Origin: Candidatus Tariuqbacter arcticus
GTDB lineage: Bacteria > Electryoneota > Tariuqbacteria > Tariuqbacterales > Tariuqbacteraceae
DNA: 7,604 nt
Reading direction: 5' to 3'
Assembly (NCBI GenBank): GCA_013202315.1
Contig: JABMRZ010000138.1
Location: 1 to 7,604 of the forward strand
The notes under the pieces were generated by a model. That model had not been told where the DNA came from. It saw only the letters and a program-made list of their open reading frames with translations, and did not search any database. The position numbers were made by a program, and so were the translations under genes. Positions 6,901-7,604 of this stretch are shown piece by piece; position 1 is the stretch's first letter; every line of letters begins with the position of its first letter.

Positions 6901-7363
6901 CAGCGCCGCTCAACCGCTCCCACTCTTCTAAAATGGGATCATAGCGGGCGGCGCCGGAATCGGTGGCAATCCAGTAATATTCATCGCCGAATTCCAAAGC
7001 GCGATAATGATCGCCGGGGAGACCGGTCGAAGAGGTGAATCTCAGCCAATCGCCCAGTTCAGAGTCGGCGGTCATCACCCCAATTCCTCCCAGCCATAAA
7101 CTCCCATCCCATAATTTAACTTCCTCCACCGGAATATCCACCGCCTGCGCCCGCGACCAGGTCTCTTCCACCGCGTCGAACTGGAACAATCCCGCTTCAG
7201 TTCCACACCAGATATACCCAGCGGCGGAAACCGTCCATTCAGACTTCCGCTCCAGCGCTAAAGCTGGGAGACAATTTATTAAGCATATAGCAAAGAGCGC
7301 AGATAGTGATATTATCACCGTCCGGCTGGCATAAGCTCTGATATTCGGGTTTAATAAACGCAA
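3944..7363 (-). CDS. exported beta-propeller / outer-membrane beta-barrel fusion protein, family not recognised
   Basis: The protein has 1139 aa. Residues 1-36 are a Sec signal peptide: Arg2, Arg9 and Arg14, a hydrophobic core at 16-30, and cleavage after ALA (34-36). Residues about 43-357 hold seven or eight blades of the two-component-regulator/ligand-binding propeller kind, with repeated patterns such as YIWCGTEAGLFQFD (50-63), YWIATDSGAARYD (130-142) and YYFATDRGLLIYY (294-306). A segment at about 530-580 (AKVFINGEEIPRTDYIL, then DKIQVDYQYL) resembles the V-NG---DY-ID modules of SprA-like FCB envelope proteins. From about 590 to 1139 the sequence is alternating, aromatic-rich and Gly/Arg/Asp-rich, as in outer-membrane strands, and ends RATVKF with the terminal Phe of BAM substrates. 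The start is TTG (7363-7361): no in-frame ATG occurs before about residue 97 and a stop lies two codons upstream. Only weak ribosome-binding sequence (AGAG, 7 nt away) precedes it. The function is unknown; surface sensing or transport is only a guess. Confidence 0.88.
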   Translation of the reverse strand: MRLLNPNIRAYASRTVIISLSALFAICLINCLPALALERKSEWTVSAAGYIWCGTEAGLFQFDAVEETWSRAQAVDIPVEEVKLWDGSLWLGGIGVMTADSELGDWLRFTSSTGLPGDHYRALEFGDEYYWIATDSGAARYDPILEEWERLSGADIQFNDLAVAGRYVFFAGDGQIYRFDREYENGVFLDSTDGISGGRYRWIEELPGELWFIGEEAIDIYSTDSRSWTSIPSAGGCSPGEIEQIFNDGDRLWILTDDEVKWCYWRGRDFQPFPREDRLAGYRIREIAGSGGVYYFATDRGLLIYYENEEKWELIDQSIGLENNDLMRAAVVSQLVFLRSNQMVQIYSLSARRFLPSLILKDMGAVSKSGRRWSWDQRGLGGGAAGGDVRLKGNYSYIRQWEEADFLDRHRTQLYPAGKFSGRQASGFYDNTDLDKIIYGASFRGLREDNLRRAEYGNRVNYTLNNSRLLGETTVEGVQSVIEFGSRSPLRGRRAFKLEGTYGTTAAYSASDIFFGQGDILYALSHGDLLPGSAKVFINGEEIPRTDYILSNITGTLNFAFPGSELLDENDKIQVDYQYLLPEEGGIEFAGGDLTLSQGDNFNESFSYYATDTLNAGRLAGEIRCGSGGSDFRFIPEAAFSRSDTSGEGISGRGRFYGKTGNWLLSGGHLFRDAEFNSFDPALTEFGGLRRETAAQLGYEAGGFAAYADYSFQAGEYGEENTYKVKGFYSQSSNLSLFTKAAVRIADGDSLQRGHREMNFGGNFILDDNALNILNFRRFEIYSEMKLSATDREYPLNQDSAQTQIDTRSLYLRMMCSPSGKVNLTPELRLIDKIRAVDGADSDPFIGKTMFRGTGNVLDALPGVRHYFRWNGEYNRDKFAFGKRDVYLYKEGYFSTEFLPGRWREEFSSFNFGLTFYRSERDSLKGVNDDFTELWGEEGEYSFFTGSDILRVTVFPAADWEFTEVMTSSEGESWGITSRRFQSQSTVWWKGDNSQVAARFYYTLDRALAQTVTYNPNIEWHYRWSKGFLTRFSMAGTYKDEESGDEIYIAPSVYFDRYFGNFLRNGAIQLRNDFRPSYRKTTGIYKIRQAGLANALNIDIKLSGKFIFRLISSYEYTFDLEAEEGDSNLETEVRATVKF

Positions 7364-7404
7364 CTGTTATCTCTGTTACCCTTTTCCGTGAATATGATTT
7401 GCAT

Positions 7405-7433
7405 AAATTATGAAATATGAAGGACAATATCAA
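7405..7433 (-). promoter_or_regulatory. weak sigma-70-type promoter candidate for the propeller/barrel gene
   Basis: TTGATA (7433-7428) is followed by TAATTT (7410-7405) after 17 bp, or by CATAAT (7412-7407) after 15 bp. Either match is partial: the better -10 has the poorer spacing. The leader would be about 35 nt. Confidence 0.2.
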
Positions 7434-7437
7434 TTAG

Positions 7438-7453
7438 GCGCTCATTGAGCCAA
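7438..7453 (-). promoter_or_regulatory. sigma-54-like -24/-12 candidate upstream of the propeller/barrel gene
   Basis: On the minus strand, TTGGCTC (7453-7447) is followed by a GC at 7439-7438. The invariant GG (7451-7450) and GC are separated by exactly 10 bp, as sigma-54 promoters require. Against TGGCACG-N4-TTGCW, I count 7 of 12 matches: the -24 half is good and the -12 half (GCGC instead of TTGC) is poor. Transcription would start near 7427, leaving a leader of about 64 nt. It is of interest because a sigma-54 activator is encoded in the same gene group. Confidence 0.3.
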
Positions 7454-7492
7454 CACAATAAGCGCTAGTGTCTTGTCAATATAATAAATTAG

Positions 7493-7510
7493 GGTTAAAC
7501 AATCGGTTAA
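7493..7510 (+). repeat. direct repeat GGTTAA, two copies 12 bp apart
   Basis: GGTTAA occurs at 7493-7498 and 7505-7510. The pair lies roughly 66-83 bp upstream of the start predicted from the sigma-54-like candidate, a plausible but unproven place for an activator site. Two 6-mers can also arise by chance in this AT-rich stretch. Confidence 0.3.
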
Positions 7511-7557
7511 TTTTTATTATTCATTTTTTTCAACCTAACCCGGACGAGCCGGAACAA

Positions 7558-7604
7558 ATTCGAAATTCGAAATACGAAATCCGAAACAAATTCAAAATTC
7601 AAAA
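7558..7604. repeat. tandem ATNCGAA heptamer repeat, cut by the window edge
   Basis: On the plus strand, ATTCGAA (7558), ATTCGAA (7565), ATACGAA (7572) and ATCCGAA (7579) form four perfect 7-bp steps. They are followed by ACAA and then ATTCAAA (7590) and ATTCAAA (7597). The array probably continues past 7604. It is non-coding and lies about 195 bp upstream of the barrel gene. I recall similar CGAAAT-type arrays in other environmental genomes but could not verify it. Confidence 0.75.

Noticed and set aside
7239..7433. Open frame of 64 codons on the minus strand crossing the start of the propeller/barrel gene
   Set aside because: It starts at a TTG without a ribosome binding site, overlaps the signal-peptide codons in another frame, and its product shows no motif.
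7474..7479. Perfect TTGACA (-35 box) on the minus strand upstream of the barrel gene
   Set aside because: No acceptable -10 box lies 16-18 bp downstream. The nearest match, TATTGT, is only 13 bp away.
7540..7552. CCGG-N5-CCGG hairpin considered as a terminator
   Set aside because: The stem is only 4 bp and no T-run follows it on either strand.

Overview
The window most likely comes from a bacterium of the Fibrobacteres-Chlorobi-Bacteroidetes (FCB) type or a neighbouring candidate phylum. The main evidence is the C-terminus of the middle protein, a typical Por secretion (type IX, T9SS type A) sorting domain with a PYPNPF motif, a DILGREI motif, GVYFVKL, and a basic end (RKALLIK). A large Gram-negative outer-membrane-type barrel protein lies next door. 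I cannot assign a genus.

Layout: everything recognisable is on the minus strand and is transcribed right to left. (1) 7604-7364 is an upstream region with a tandem-heptamer repeat at the window edge, a 12-bp-spaced direct repeat and two weak promoter candidates, one of them sigma-54-like. (2) 7363-3944 is a 1139-aa exported protein: signal peptide, N-terminal beta-propeller, then a long beta-barrel-like part ending in Phe. (3) 3943-3832 is an intergenic spacer made mostly of a degenerate CTTTGTG repeat. (4) 3831-1654 is a 725-aa secreted protein with LVIVD-type repeats (about 14 blades) and the sorting domain. (5) 1611-190, after a gap of only 42 bp, is a 473-aa sigma-54-type AAA+ activator. 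Its C-terminus is a winged helix instead of the usual Fis-type helix-turn-helix. (6) 63-1 is a tRNA-Asp(GTC) cut by the window edge.

A possible reading is a cell-surface module: an outer-membrane propeller/barrel protein, a surface-anchored propeller protein, and a co-directional bacterial enhancer-binding protein that may control them. The first two genes are separated by 112 bp and the last two by 42 bp. No experimental link is visible in the sequence, so the functional connection is inference.

Three observations stand out. Short heptamer-based repeats of three different families occur within 7.6 kb, one of them inside the sorting-domain coding sequence. The middle gene is a compositional mosaic: an AT-rich propeller between GC-richer signal-peptide and sorting-domain ends. 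The activator has an unusual domain architecture and an Asp in place of the conserved Walker B Glu.
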